Source: Nocardia sp. NBC_01730
GTDB taxonomy: Bacteria; Actinomycetota; Actinomycetes; Mycobacteriales; Mycobacteriaceae
Direction: 5' to 3'
Assembly (NCBI RefSeq): GCF_035920445.1
Contig: NZ_CP109162.1
Location: forward strand, 2,728,001-2,792,000
DNA length: 64,000 nt
Under the pieces are notes generated by a model. That model had not been told where the DNA came from, ran no database searches, and saw only the letters and a program-made list of their open reading frames with translations. Both the position numbers and the translations under genes were made by a program. Positions 9,959 to 18,641 of the stretch are shown here, piece by piece. Position 1 is the stretch's first letter. Each line of letters begins with the position of its first letter.

Positions 9959-10358
9959 CGCCCGTTTGCACCAATTCGGCAGACCTTCATGGTCTGGTCG
10001 GCCCTAGGTCACGCGCAACTCTCACCGAGTGGGAGCATCGGCCGCCTTTTGGCGGCGGTCGGATCGTACCGGTCGACGCCGTTCTGCGACCGCCGATCCG
10101 GTGACACCGCCGCCCGGCGAGCAGCGCGCCGATGACACTCCCTTTCCGGCCTCCGCGCCACGGGTCGCATTCCGGCCCGTCGAGCGGGCCGATCCGGACG
10201 GCCAGCTCGCCGTCGACGCGGAGGCCTGCCCAAGCAGCCAACGATTAGCAACTCTTCAGCTATGCTCGCGCTGTATGTCACCGAGATGCAACCAATCCGT
10301 GTGGCCAGCAGATACGAATGTCGACGTCGAAAGTCTCTTTCCGTATGAAAGGTGATCG
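9959..10358. other. Intergenic region, 400 bases
   Basis: No convincing coding frame. Two small hairpins are present: CAGACC-TTCAT-GGTCTG at 9980-9996, just after ndh and possibly its terminator, and GCCGCC-TTTT-GGCGGC at 10041-10056. The right half becomes relatively AT-rich before the repeat-protein gene and presumably holds its promoter, with an AAAGG ribosome site about 10 bases before 10359. Confidence 0.5.
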
Positions 10359-11417
10359 ATGGGCACAGGCAAGCACAGAGCTCCCGAGCCGCAACGGCAG
10401 AAAATGGGCTTGATGGTCATGGCGGTAGCGGTTCCGCTGGCGCTGCTGGTGGGAACCGGCACCGCGATCGCCGAGCCCGCTCGGTCCACCCCGCCGGTGA
10501 CCCAGCCCGACCAGACCGACCCACAGACCGACCAGACCGACCCACAGACCGACCAGACCGACCCACAGACCGACCAGACCGACCCACAAACCAACCAGAC
10601 CGACCCACAAACCAACCAGACCGACCCACAAACCAACCAGACCGACCCACAAACCAACCAGACCGACCCACAAACCAACCAGACCGACCCACAAACCAAC
10701 CAGACCGACCCACAAACCAACCAGACCGACCCACAAACCAACCAGACCGACCCACAAACCAACCAGCAGCCGAACCAGACCGACCCGCAGACCGACGAGT
10801 CGGCGCGGTGGCCCGGGGCCGACGAGCCCAATGTGCATCCGTACAAGGGGCTGCGGATCCCGGACGGCACGCTGAGTTCACTGCAGTGGGCGCGGCCGTT
10901 GCCGGACAGAAAGTACCTGGCGCCGCTCGGCCCCCTGCACGGGCCCGTTCCGGTCGCCCCGGTTCCGCCGATCGCGCCGCCGCCCGGCAAGTTCCGCTTC
11001 GGTGATGTGGTGGTCGACGCGCCGGACTCGCAGCTCTACCGCGAGCAAGCCATCCAGATCAACGATGGCGCAGCGATGGCCGAGGCCAATATGGCGACAT
11101 TCCTGGACTCGATCGGAATGGAACGCAGCAGGTCTGACCGTATCGCAAGCGAGACCATCGGCGCTGCGGCGGTAGGTGCGGCGACGGGCGCGGCGATAGC
11201 GAGCCCCTTCGCGCTGACCTCGGCCACCGTCGGCGGCATCATCGGCACAGCCATCGGCCTGCCGTTCGCGCCGATCGGCCTCGCCGCAATTCCCCTGAGT
11301 ATCGCTTACGGCGCGGCCATCATCGCCGTCCCCATTGCGGCTATCGGCGCGGCCGTCGGCGCGGCCGTCGGCGCGGTGCACTCTCTCAGCGCGCCCCCGC
11401 GGGCCGTCAGCGAATAA
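10359..11417 (+). CDS. Secreted repeat protein with Gly/Ala-rich hydrophobic C-terminus
   Basis: 352-aa protein of unknown function with three parts. Residues 1-38 are a signal peptide (basic start, then MGLMVMAVAVPLALLVGTG, then AIAEP). Residues 51-145 are a low-complexity array of a seven-residue unit, first DQTDPQT (4 copies) then NQTDPQT (8 copies) plus a degenerate copy. Residues 145-230 are Pro-rich. The last ~80 residues are a Gly/Ala-rich segment (GAAAVGAATGAAIA and GAAVGAAVGAV) that could insert in or pack against membrane. Such architecture suggests a surface-exposed or wall-spanning spacer attached to a membrane-active domain; this is inference. A strong terminator follows. Confidence 0.75.
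   Translation: MGTGKHRAPEPQRQKMGLMVMAVAVPLALLVGTGTAIAEPARSTPPVTQPDQTDPQTDQTDPQTDQTDPQTDQTDPQTNQTDPQTNQTDPQTNQTDPQTNQTDPQTNQTDPQTNQTDPQTNQTDPQTNQTDPQTNQQPNQTDPQTDESARWPGADEPNVHPYKGLRIPDGTLSSLQWARPLPDRKYLAPLGPLHGPVPVAPVPPIAPPPGKFRFGDVVVDAPDSQLYREQAIQINDGAAMAEANMATFLDSIGMERSRSDRIASETIGAAAVGAATGAAIASPFALTSATVGGIIGTAIGLPFAPIGLAAIPLSIAYGAAIIAVPIAAIGAAVGAAVGAVHSLSAPPRAVSE
10509..10793 (+). repeat. 21-bp in-frame tandem repeat array
   Basis: Head-to-tail 21-base units in phase with the reading frame. Units start at 10509, 10530, 10551 and 10572 (GAC first codon), then eight AAC-first units from 10593, then a degenerate copy ending at 10793. Copies within each class are virtually identical at the nucleotide level, including synonymous positions, so the array is young and likely length-variable. 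Confidence 0.95.
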
Positions 11418-11445
11418 TCGGACGGTCCGTTCGAGGGACGAATGG

Positions 11446-11490
11446 GAAGGGTGGGAACCAGACGACGCTGTCGGGTTCCCACCCTTTCTT
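11446..11490 (+). terminator. Rho-independent terminator of the repeat-protein gene
   Basis: GAAGGGTGGGAACC (11446-11459) pairs with GGTTCCCACCCTTTC (11474-11488), a stem of 13 or more base pairs followed by a T-rich stretch (TCTTTC). The remaining ~230 bases up to ureD show no gene. Confidence 0.85.
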
Positions 11491-11722
11491 TCCCGTCCTC
11501 GGCCGGATTACACCTGAACTGGACGAATTCGGCACGAAGCACCCGGCCGCTGACGACGACTCCCGAGGCCGACTCCGGAATGTCGAAGAGGGGCGCGTGC
11601 GCAGACCGGCGATCGGGTGGTTCTGCTGCTGGGTGTTCCGCCGGAATTCAGTGCATCAGGCGTGCTCATCGCCACGCCGTCGGAACACGGCGCCAACGGC
11701 GGCTCCACGCCGACCCTCCCCA

Positions 11723-12379
11723 TCATCCGGAGGCGGTGAGCCGTGACCCGGTGCGAGTGAACAGGCTGCCACCGGCCGCGAGCGGCAGCCGAGTCTGCGC
11801 CAATCCTGTTGTCGCCACCGGACGCTCGTCGGGGTAGACGAGTTCGCTCTCCAGTGCGCGCGGCGCCGCCAGCGCATCGTCGGCCGGCGTACCAGCACCA
11901 AGTTCCAGACGATGGCGCAGCAGCGGCGTGGCGTCGACGTCGGCGATCAGCTCTCCCTGCCACCAACCATCGTCCTCACCAGTGCGGCCGATCTGGATTC
12001 GTTCGCGCATCCGCAACCGGGCATCGGAGGCCAGCCGGATCATGGTGATGATGTGGTGCCGCGCACCGCCCGCGACGATCATCGGCTCGGGATCGAAATC
12101 CAGCGTTCCCCCGCTGCCGATCTCGAGGTGCCAGCGACCGATCGACAGCGGAGTCGCCACGCCCGGCAGCGCGATGGTCGCCGCGACCGAACGCACCACC
12201 AGCTCGGCGCCCGGGCCGACCACAATGACGATATCGAGCTCGTCACCACCCAGCGGCGTGGCGGCGGTGCCGATCAGATGCACCGTGTGCGGGCCGGTAC
12301 GGCGAGCCGACAGTCCGCCGCTCGCATGGATCTCCGGGAGAGTCGCTGCGGCCGCGACTATCCGTAATTCAGTGCGCAA
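11723..12379 (-). CDS. ureD: Urease accessory protein UreD
   Basis: Scaffold protein of the urease nickel-insertion complex (UreD-UreF-UreG), 218 aa, at the short end for the family. Recognisable by [39 protein letters not shown] and [13 protein letters not shown]. The start codon read here is TTG at 12379, overlapping the ureG stop by 11 bases, which implies translational coupling. Last gene of ureF-ureG-ureD. No urease structural genes precede the set. Confidence 0.9.
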   Translation of the reverse strand: MRTELRIVAAAATLPEIHASGGLSARRTGPHTVHLIGTAATPLGGDELDIVIVVGPGAELVVRSVAATIALPGVATPLSIGRWHLEIGSGGTLDFDPEPMIVAGGARHHIITMIRLASDARLRMRERIQIGRTGEDDGWWQGELIADVDATPLLRHRLELGAGTPADDALAAPRALESELVYPDERPVATTGLAQTRLPLAAGGSLFTRTGSRLTASG

Positions 12380-13088
12380 CTGAGGATTCGGCGCCTGCCG
12401 CGCGGTCCTGCTCGGCTGCCGTGCGCAACTGCTCGCGCACCCAGGAAAGCACCGGGGTGGCGGCCGGGTCTTCGGTGAGCGAGATCAGCTCGGTCGGGCG
12501 GCCATCGCGCACCCGCGCCGCGTCCCGCTCCATCACGTCGAGATCCGCGCCGACGAGCGGGGCCAGGTCGGTCTTGTTGACCACCAGCAGATCCGAGAAT
12601 GTCACGCCGGGACCGCCTTTGCGCGGGACCTTGTCACCGCCCGCCACGTCGACGACGAAGATCTGCACGTCGATCAGGCCGGAGGAGAAGGTCGCGGTGA
12701 GGTTGTCGCCGCCGGATTCGACCAGGATCAGATCCAACGGGGGGTTGGCCGCGACCAGGTCGTCGATGGCGTCCAGGTTCGCGGTGATGTCGTCGCGAAT
12801 GGCGGTGTGCGGGCAGCCGCCGGTCTGCACGGCGGTGATGCGTTCGTCCGGCAGCACCGCGTGGCGGCGAAGGAAGTCGGCGTCCTCGGTGGTGTAGATG
12901 TCATTGGTCAGCACCGCCAGCGACAGCTCGTCGCGCAGCTGCCTGCACAGCGCGGCCACCAGCGCGGTCTTGCCCGACCCGACCGGGCCACCGATGCCGA
13001 TGCGCAGCGCCTCGCCGGGTGTGCGTGCCCGCTTGGGCCGATCGTGGATGTGGTCGTGCGGCTCACCGTCGATCAGGTGCGGGGGCAT
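12369..13088 (-). CDS. ureG: Urease accessory GTPase UreG
   Basis: GTPase that drives nickel delivery to apo-urease, 239 aa. Features seen: a His-rich N-terminus ([18 protein letters not shown]) expected to hold metal, the P-loop [24 protein letters not shown], the metal-binding CPH in [14 protein letters not shown], the ESGGDNL motif and the NKTDL specificity motif. All catalytic motifs are intact. It starts 25 bases after ureF and overlaps ureD. Confidence 0.97.
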   Translation of the reverse strand: MPPHLIDGEPHDHIHDRPKRARTPGEALRIGIGGPVGSGKTALVAALCRQLRDELSLAVLTNDIYTTEDADFLRRHAVLPDERITAVQTGGCPHTAIRDDITANLDAIDDLVAANPPLDLILVESGGDNLTATFSSGLIDVQIFVVDVAGGDKVPRKGGPGVTFSDLLVVNKTDLAPLVGADLDVMERDAARVRDGRPTELISLTEDPAATPVLSWVREQLRTAAEQDRAAGAESSVAH

Positions 13089-13113
13089 TGCGCGATCTCC
13101 TTCTCTCGGGGCT

Positions 13114-13764
13114 TCAGCTGGCGAACAACGGCATGCTGCGTTGCAGGTGGCGCTGGGCGAGCGCGTCCTGCAGCGGATCGGATACCGCGGCGAGACCGGT
13201 CACCGCCTCCGCGGCGGTGCGGTCGCACAGGTCGGCGAGACGAATCGTGCATGCGGCGACCGCGGCGGGATCCAAGGCAAGCAGTCGCTGAGCGGCGGTC
13301 GCCGCTCCGGTGAGCGTGGTGTAGACGACGACGCCCGCCGTTTCCCGCGGCGTCACCGCACAGGTCGCGCCGACCACGCCGAAGACGGTGGACAGGTGTG
13401 GTGTGGCGCCCAGCGCCGACCAATCCTGTCGGGACCACAGCTGTTTCGCGAGGCGCAGCAGGCCGCGGCCTTGCGCGCGGGACGCGGTCCGCGCGCCCGG
13501 CGCGGGTGTCCGCGCGTCGGCTTCGGTTTCGGCGCGCACCGGATCGAGTTCGCCCGCGCACACCGCCGCGGCCAGCGACGCGGCGACCAACCCGGAGGTC
13601 CGGATCCTGCGGCGCAGATACAGCTCGACCGACGCAACATCGCGGACCAGACCGGACGCTACGGCCTCCTCGACGCCGCCGGAGTGCACGTGCCCGCCGA
13701 TCGGCAGCCTCGAGTCGGCGAGCGCGAGCAATGTCGCCAGACTTGTCGCTCCGGATTCCCGCAC
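13114..13764 (-). CDS. ureF: Urease accessory protein UreF
   Basis: Adaptor that binds UreD-urease and regulates UreG, 216 aa. The N-terminal [26 protein letters not shown] is typical of actinobacterial UreF, as is a largely helical Ala/Leu-rich body. It heads the minus-strand ureF-ureG-ureD set. In most actinobacteria ureA-ureB-ureC precede ureF directly; here the upstream 680 bases contain no urease subunit, so the accessory genes appear detached from their enzyme. Confidence 0.9.
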   Translation of the reverse strand: MRESGATSLATLLALADSRLPIGGHVHSGGVEEAVASGLVRDVASVELYLRRRIRTSGLVAASLAAAVCAGELDPVRAETEADARTPAPGARTASRAQGRGLLRLAKQLWSRQDWSALGATPHLSTVFGVVGATCAVTPRETAGVVVYTTLTGAATAAQRLLALDPAAVAACTIRLADLCDRTAAEAVTGLAAVSDPLQDALAQRHLQRSMPLFAS

Positions 13765-14009
13765 TCGTCGATCCTATGTCCCGACGTGTCGTGCGGATGT
13801 CGCGGGAGTTTCGTGGACGTTCCAGCGGGTCAGCGGCGGAAGGTGGGTCCGATCACTGCGGGCGCGCGTGTCAGGCCGCTTCGCGCCTGCAGCCGCACCA
13901 AGGTGCAGACATGCTCACCGCATGCCCACGGTATCGCGCACGAGCTGCGACATGTGCAGCCGATCCGCGGGTAGTGGCGGTCGGCGAATGCCGTTGTCGG
14001 CCAAAGGGC

Positions 14010-14334
14010 TCACCTGTTGAGAGCGCGCACGACGACTATCTCACGTTCGCGTGGCGGCAGGGTATCGAGCGCCGCAATCAGTGTCTGCCGTAGGACAGCC
14101 AGGTCGCCGAAGAGCAGCCCCGCCTTCTCGGCGAGCAGCGAAACCCGTTCGCCGCCCCGACCACGACCGAACCCGACACCGCGAGCAAGCCGCGCCACCG
14201 GTTACGCAGTGCCAGCGTGCGTCTTCGTCGACAACCAGCCAAGGAACAGGTTCCTCGGCTTCCACGACGTGCCCCACTTCGGCAATCGGATCGCCCGGAT
14301 GTCCCGGTCCACCTCGTCGAACAACCTTGATCAT
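14010..14334 (-). pseudogene. Possible small gene or degraded gene upstream of ureF
   Basis: Within the 680-base stretch between ureF and the MFS gene, minus-strand fragments have coding character but no single frame covers them. One begins at ATG 14334 after a GGGAG site and gives an acidic segment (VVEAEEPVPWLVVDEDARWH). A second frame from GTG 14198 gives LLAEKAGLLFGDLAVL and ends LDTLPPREREIVVVRALNR, which recalls the start of a sigma-factor or LuxR helix-turn-helix but stops at once. I cannot decide between a frameshifted remnant and chance. The flanks (13765-14009 and 14335-14446) show nothing further. Confidence 0.3.
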
Positions 14335-14446
14335 TTCTCCCGATCGGACGAGAGAGGTGATCCGGTCAACCGCCGCACATCAGGCAGGCACCGACAGTGT
14401 TCGTGACCGCGGTGTTTTCGTGACCGCGGTGTTCCGGTGGGCCCGC

Positions 14447-15919
14447 TCACCGCTTCGCGGGCGAGGCGAACCATGCGATCAGCGCCATCGCCACGAGCAC
14501 CGTCGCGCCGACCGCCACCGCGATATGCATTCCGCTGACAAATGATTCGCGCGCCGACTCGATCAAAGCCGCATTGCCGTCGGCATTCTGGATGGTCTCG
14601 CCGAGTGTGGCCGCGTAGTCGCCCCCGGACCGGAAGATCAGCGCCGCAAGCGAACCGAGCAGCGCGAGCCCCAGCGCGTTGCCCAGCTCGAAGCTGGTCT
14701 CGGAAATACCGACGGCCGACCCGGCCCGTTCTGGCGGCACCGACGACACCGCGACGTCCGACACCAGCGTGAAGGCGAGGCCGTAACCGATTCCGGCCAC
14801 GGTGGACCCGGTCAGATACCACCAGAGACCGCCGTGCACGCCGACGCCGAGCAGCATCAGGTTGCCGACCGCCGAGGCGAGCAGCGCGAACACGAACGTG
14901 GTGCGCACGCCGAGCCGGTGGCCGACCCGCGCGCCGCTCATCGAACAGACGAACACCGCGATCGCCATCGGAATGCCGAGCAACGCCGCGGCCAGCGGCT
15001 CGCGTCCGGTCACCGATTGCAGGTAGATGCTGGTGAGGTAGCTCATGCCCGCCAGCGACATCATGCCGGCGAGGCTGGAACCGATGGCCACCGAGAACTG
15101 GGCCCTGCCGAACAGCCCCAGGTCCAGCAGCGGTTCGTCGAGATGGCGCTGCCTGCGGACGAACACGGCCAGGATCACCGCACCGATCAGCGCGATGACG
15201 GTCGCCTGCGCATCGATCCCCTCGGTCGCCGCGTGCTTGATGCCGTACACCATCGGCAGAATGCCGCCGATGGACAGCATGACGCTCGGCAGGTCCAGCG
15301 GACCGAGCACGCCTGCCCGATGTTCCGGCAACACGAACGGACCGAACGCGAGCAGGATCAGCAGCACCGGAATGTTGATGAGAAACACCGAACCCCACCA
15401 GAACTGGTGCAGCAGCACGCCACCGATGATCGGCCCGACGGCCGAGCCGCCCGCGAAGAACGCCGTCCAGACGCCGATCGCGGCGGCCCGCTCGCGGGCG
15501 TCGGAAAAAAGGCTGGAGATCAGCGCCAGGCTGGACGGCAGAAGGGTCGCGCCGCCGACGCCCATCAGTGCCCGCGCCGCGATGAGTACACCCGCGCTCG
15601 GCGCGAACGCCGCGATCACCGACGCTATCCCGAAGACGGTAGCGCCCGCCAGCAGGATGTTGCGCCGGCCGATTCGGTCACCGAGGTTGCCCATGGTGAT
15701 CAGCAGGCCCGCGATCAGGAACCCATAGATATCGAGAATCCACAGTTGCTGGTCCGCCGACGGGTCCAGGTCGACGGTGAGGGTCGGCAGCGCGAGGAAC
15801 AGCACCGAGATGTCCATCGACACCAGCAGCACCGGCAGCAGCAATACCGCAAGGCCCAGCCAGGCGCGCCGCGAGGCCACCGTGCCCGGTGCGGTCCGCA
15901 CCGCCTCGAGGTCCGTCAT
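14447..15919 (-). CDS. MFS drug exporter, DHA2 (14-TMS) family
   Basis: Proton-coupled multidrug efflux permease of the major facilitator superfamily, 490 aa with about 14 hydrophobic segments. The loop 2-3 motif GNLGDRIGRRN (MFS motif A) and the ALMGVGGATLLPSSLAL segment characteristic of DHA2 (EmrB/QacA-like) exporters are present. The start ATG is at 15919 with GAGAGGAAG upstream; an in-frame GTG 13 codons earlier lies in the operator region and is less likely. A TetR regulator is divergently transcribed 92 bases away with two palindromes between, the classic arrangement of a repressor controlling its own gene and an exporter. Confidence 0.93.
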   Translation of the reverse strand: MTDLEAVRTAPGTVASRRAWLGLAVLLLPVLLVSMDISVLFLALPTLTVDLDPSADQQLWILDIYGFLIAGLLITMGNLGDRIGRRNILLAGATVFGIASVIAAFAPSAGVLIAARALMGVGGATLLPSSLALISSLFSDARERAAAIGVWTAFFAGGSAVGPIIGGVLLHQFWWGSVFLINIPVLLILLAFGPFVLPEHRAGVLGPLDLPSVMLSIGGILPMVYGIKHAATEGIDAQATVIALIGAVILAVFVRRQRHLDEPLLDLGLFGRAQFSVAIGSSLAGMMSLAGMSYLTSIYLQSVTGREPLAAALLGIPMAIAVFVCSMSGARVGHRLGVRTTFVFALLASAVGNLMLLGVGVHGGLWWYLTGSTVAGIGYGLAFTLVSDVAVSSVPPERAGSAVGISETSFELGNALGLALLGSLAALIFRSGGDYAATLGETIQNADGNAALIESARESFVSGMHIAVAVGATVLVAMALIAWFASPAKR

Positions 15920-15941
15920 TCCGAACTTCCTCTCCCGTGCC

Positions 15942-15977
15942 GCGTACGCCGTACGCATGAGTCCGGGTACAGTGTAC
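15942..15977. promoter_or_regulatory. Two GTAC palindromes, probable TetR operators
   Basis: GCGTACGCCGTACGC (15942-15956) is a perfect 7+1+7 palindrome and GTACAGTGTAC (15967-15977) is a 4+3+4 palindrome. Both share the GTAC core and lie 25 bases apart centre to centre in the 92-base region between the exporter and the TetR gene, overlapping where both promoters must be. Confidence 0.7.
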
Positions 15978-16011
15978 GCAACCCGCCACGGAACCGAAAG
16001 CGAGTCGTGGG

Positions 16012-16698
16012 ATGACCGAACCCAAGCTGAATCGCGCCGCCATCGTCGACACCGCGATCGCGCTCGCCGACACCGAGGGCCTGGACGCGTTGTCCATGCG
16101 GCGCATAGCCGAGCGGATGGGCGTGGGCGCCATGTCGCTCTACCGCCACGTGGCCAACAAGGACGAGCTGCTGGCGTCGATGACCGACGAGGTAGCCCGG
16201 CGTAACCCGTACCCTTCGCCGGAGGGTCGGCAGTGGACCTGGCGTGACCGGGTACGTATCGCCGCCGAGATCGATTGGGCGCTCTATCGGCAACATCCGT
16301 GGGTGCTGCTCACCTTCGCCACCCCACGCTACAGCTTCGGGCCGCAGAGTCTGGCCTGCCTGGCCTGGCTGGTCGAAGGGTTTCTGGAACTCGATGTCTC
16401 CACCCGCGAGGCGACGACCATGGCCTTCACCGTGTGGAACTACATCTCCGGCGCCACCCTGCCGGAGATCAGCGCCGCGCTGATGGCGCGCAAGGGCATG
16501 AATCCCGAGGGCGACAACGGGCTGCGGACGCTGCTGAAAGGGGCAGCACAGATGCCGGTCCCGCCCGCGCTGGTAGATCTCGAGGGCAGCGGCGCCAGCG
16601 ATCTGACCCAGGAGGAACTGCTCTACGTCGGGCTCGACGCACTCTGCGACGGGTTCGCCGCACGAGCGGCGCGCCGAAAGCCCTTGACCCCAACCTGA
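16012..16698 (+). CDS. TetR-family transcriptional regulator of the adjacent exporter
   Basis: 228-aa repressor. The N-terminal helix-turn-helix reads ALSMRRIAERMGVGAMSLYRHV (residues ~25-46), followed by NKDELLASM, as in the TetR/TetR_C_1 group. The C-terminal ligand domain has Trp- and Tyr-rich helices and a TLPEISA segment. Divergent from the DHA2 exporter with two shared palindromes, so it most likely represses both genes until a drug or metabolite binds. The quinone-oxidoreductase-like gene 48 bases downstream could be cotranscribed. Confidence 0.9.
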   Translation: MTEPKLNRAAIVDTAIALADTEGLDALSMRRIAERMGVGAMSLYRHVANKDELLASMTDEVARRNPYPSPEGRQWTWRDRVRIAAEIDWALYRQHPWVLLTFATPRYSFGPQSLACLAWLVEGFLELDVSTREATTMAFTVWNYISGATLPEISAALMARKGMNPEGDNGLRTLLKGAAQMPVPPALVDLEGSGASDLTQEELLYVGLDALCDGFAARAARRKPLTPT

Positions 16699-16746
16699 CT
16701 TGATGTTGAAGGGTGGTCGGCAACTGCATCACGAACAGGAGCCACC

Positions 16747-17742
16747 GTGTACGCCATTCGCCTCCATACCTTCGGCCCAGCGGAGAACCTCCGGTACGAA
16801 ACCCTCCCTGACCCCGCGCCCGGCCCTGGGCAGGTACGCATCGCGGTGGCCGCCGCTGGAGTCCACCTGGTCGACACCACGCTGCGGAAGGGCCAGTCCG
16901 GACCGTTCCCCCTGCCGGAGCTGCCGACCATCCCCGGCCGCGAGGTCGCGGGCACCGTCGACCATGTCGGCGCCGATGTCGACCCGGGTTACCTCGGTGC
17001 ACAGGTAGTTGCTCATCTCGGCGCGGTGCCCGGTGGTTACGCGGAGCTCGCCGTGACAGAAGTCGCTCGGCTACACGAGATTCCGGGGAACCTCGATCCG
17101 GCCGAGGCGGTGGCGATGATCGGCACCGGCCGTACCACCGCGGGCATCCTCCAGTTCACCGAACTGGGCCCCGACAGCGTCGCGGTGGTGACCGCGGCCG
17201 CGGGCGGAATCGGCACGCTGCTGGTGCAGTACGGCAAGAATGCCGGTGCGACGGTGATCGGGCTCGCCGGTGGGCCAGCGAAAGTCGATCAGGTCCGGCG
17301 CAACGGCGCCGATCTCGCCGTGGACTACCTGCGACCGGACTGGCCGGAGCGGGTTCGGGAGCGCATCGGCGACCGCGGCGCGAGCGTGCTGTTCGACTCG
17401 GTGGGCGGCGAGATCGCCCGCGCCGCCGTCGATCTGCTCGGCAAGGGCGGGCAGCACCTGATCTACGGCTGGTCCGGCCGGACATCGAATGAACAAGTGC
17501 CGCAGTCGCTCTCGGCCGACGAACTGGCCGCGCGAGGCATCACCTCCGACGTGGTGATCGGCCCGCCGATGCTCGCGCGCGCCGGCGGGGATCTGCGCGT
17601 ACTGGAGGAGCGCGCGATGGCCGAGGCGGCTGCCGGTCGCCTGCGCCCAGCGGTGCACCGCTTTCCGCTCGACAAGGCCGCCGCCGCCCACCACGCGCTG
17701 GAGACGCGCGCGACAACCGGCAAGGTGGTCCTGATCCCATAG
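16747..17742 (+). CDS. Zinc-independent quinone oxidoreductase-like MDR dehydrogenase
   Basis: NADPH-dependent medium-chain reductase of the QOR subgroup, 331 aa. Seen: the N-terminal GroES-like fold (IPGREVAGTVDHVGADVD), then the nucleotide-binding AAAGGIGTLLVQYGKNAGA with the A-x-x-G-x-x-G pattern and the NGADLAVDY segment usual in quinone/enal reductases. The GHE zinc signature of alcohol dehydrogenases is absent, so no catalytic zinc. The GTG start follows AGGAGCCACC. Its closeness to the TetR gene suggests a role in detoxifying the same compounds the exporter removes; that link is inferred. Confidence 0.85.
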   Translation: MYAIRLHTFGPAENLRYETLPDPAPGPGQVRIAVAAAGVHLVDTTLRKGQSGPFPLPELPTIPGREVAGTVDHVGADVDPGYLGAQVVAHLGAVPGGYAELAVTEVARLHEIPGNLDPAEAVAMIGTGRTTAGILQFTELGPDSVAVVTAAAGGIGTLLVQYGKNAGATVIGLAGGPAKVDQVRRNGADLAVDYLRPDWPERVRERIGDRGASVLFDSVGGEIARAAVDLLGKGGQHLIYGWSGRTSNEQVPQSLSADELAARGITSDVVIGPPMLARAGGDLRVLEERAMAEAAAGRLRPAVHRFPLDKAAAAHHALETRATTGKVVLIP

Positions 17743-17849
17743 CCGAATCCGCCCGCGTCGACTTGTCGAGCCGGCCGACGACCTGCACGGCACCGGCAAC
17801 CGGCCCGACAGGGCCCGCGAAGTGGCCGGATCTCCGCCGCAGGTTCTGC

Positions 17850-18527
17850 TCAGTCGCCGATCTCGCCGTTCACGACGGCGTAGGCGAAACCATCCCAGCC
17901 CTTGCTGCCGACGGTCTGAACCACGGTCGCGTCCAGGCTCGGTTCGGCGGCGAGCAGGTCGAGCAGGTCACGGCCGGCCTGGGCGTTCGGGTCATCGGAC
18001 TGCTCCTCGGCGAGCGCGCCGCCGCGCACCACGTTGTCGACGACGATCACCGAACCGGGCCGGGTCAGGCGCAGCGCCCACAGCACATAGTTCGAGTTGT
18101 TCACCTTGTCCGCATCGATGAACACCAGGTCGAACGGCTCCGGGTCCTCCTCCGCGAGCACCGGCAGGTTGTCGAGCGCTGCGCCGACGCGAATCTCCAC
18201 CCGGTCGCCGACACCGGCCCGATCGAGGTTCGCGCGAGCGACCTCGGCGTGCTGGGCCGCGAACTCGAGGGTGACCACCCGCCCTTTCGGGCCGACCGCT
18301 CGGGCGAACCAGATCGTGCTGTATCCACCGAGCGTGCCGATTTCCAGCACCTGCCGCGCCCGGACCGTCCTGGCGAGCAGATGCAGGAACTTCCCCTGCG
18401 CCGGTGACACGTCGATCGGAGGCAGCCCCGCCGCCTTGTTCGCCCCCAACGCCGCTTCGGAGTCCTCATCCACCACCAGTGTGTCCACGATGTAGCGGTC
18501 CACGTCGGCCCATCCGGGTGTCGTCAT
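17850..18527 (-). CDS. Class I SAM-dependent O-methyltransferase (CCoAOMT-like)
   Basis: 225-aa methyltransferase of the small catechol/caffeoyl-CoA O-methyltransferase group. Readable SAM-binding region VLEIGTLGGYSTIWFARAV (motif I), then VVTLEFAAQHAEVARANL, and the metal-binding signature FDLVFIDADKVNN followed by VVDNVVRGGAL, as in Mg-dependent bacterial O-methyltransferases. The ATG start at 18527 is preceded by AGG. It is divergent from the SGNH hydrolase gene. The substrate cannot be read from sequence. Confidence 0.9.
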   Translation of the reverse strand: MTTPGWADVDRYIVDTLVVDEDSEAALGANKAAGLPPIDVSPAQGKFLHLLARTVRARQVLEIGTLGGYSTIWFARAVGPKGRVVTLEFAAQHAEVARANLDRAGVGDRVEIRVGAALDNLPVLAEEDPEPFDLVFIDADKVNNSNYVLWALRLTRPGSVIVVDNVVRGGALAEEQSDDPNAQAGRDLLDLLAAEPSLDATVVQTVGSKGWDGFAYAVVNGEIGD

Positions 18528-18641
18528 ACCTGGAAGTCTGCCACTCGATTCCGCCCGCCGGGGATCAGCTTCCCGGGTAACCTGCCGATCACAGGACGTA
18601 CGTGTCGCACCATCGAGCCGACGAACGGACAGGAACACGAG

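Noticed and set aside
10509..10793. Possible CRISPR array
   Set aside because: Units are directly adjacent 21-mers with no spacers, and they encode an in-frame peptide repeat.
10278..10838. Repetitive minus-strand frame with GLWVGLV repeats across the tandem array
   Set aside because: Mirror of the 21-bp repeat. The plus-strand gene has a signal peptide, ribosome site and terminator in the correct direction.
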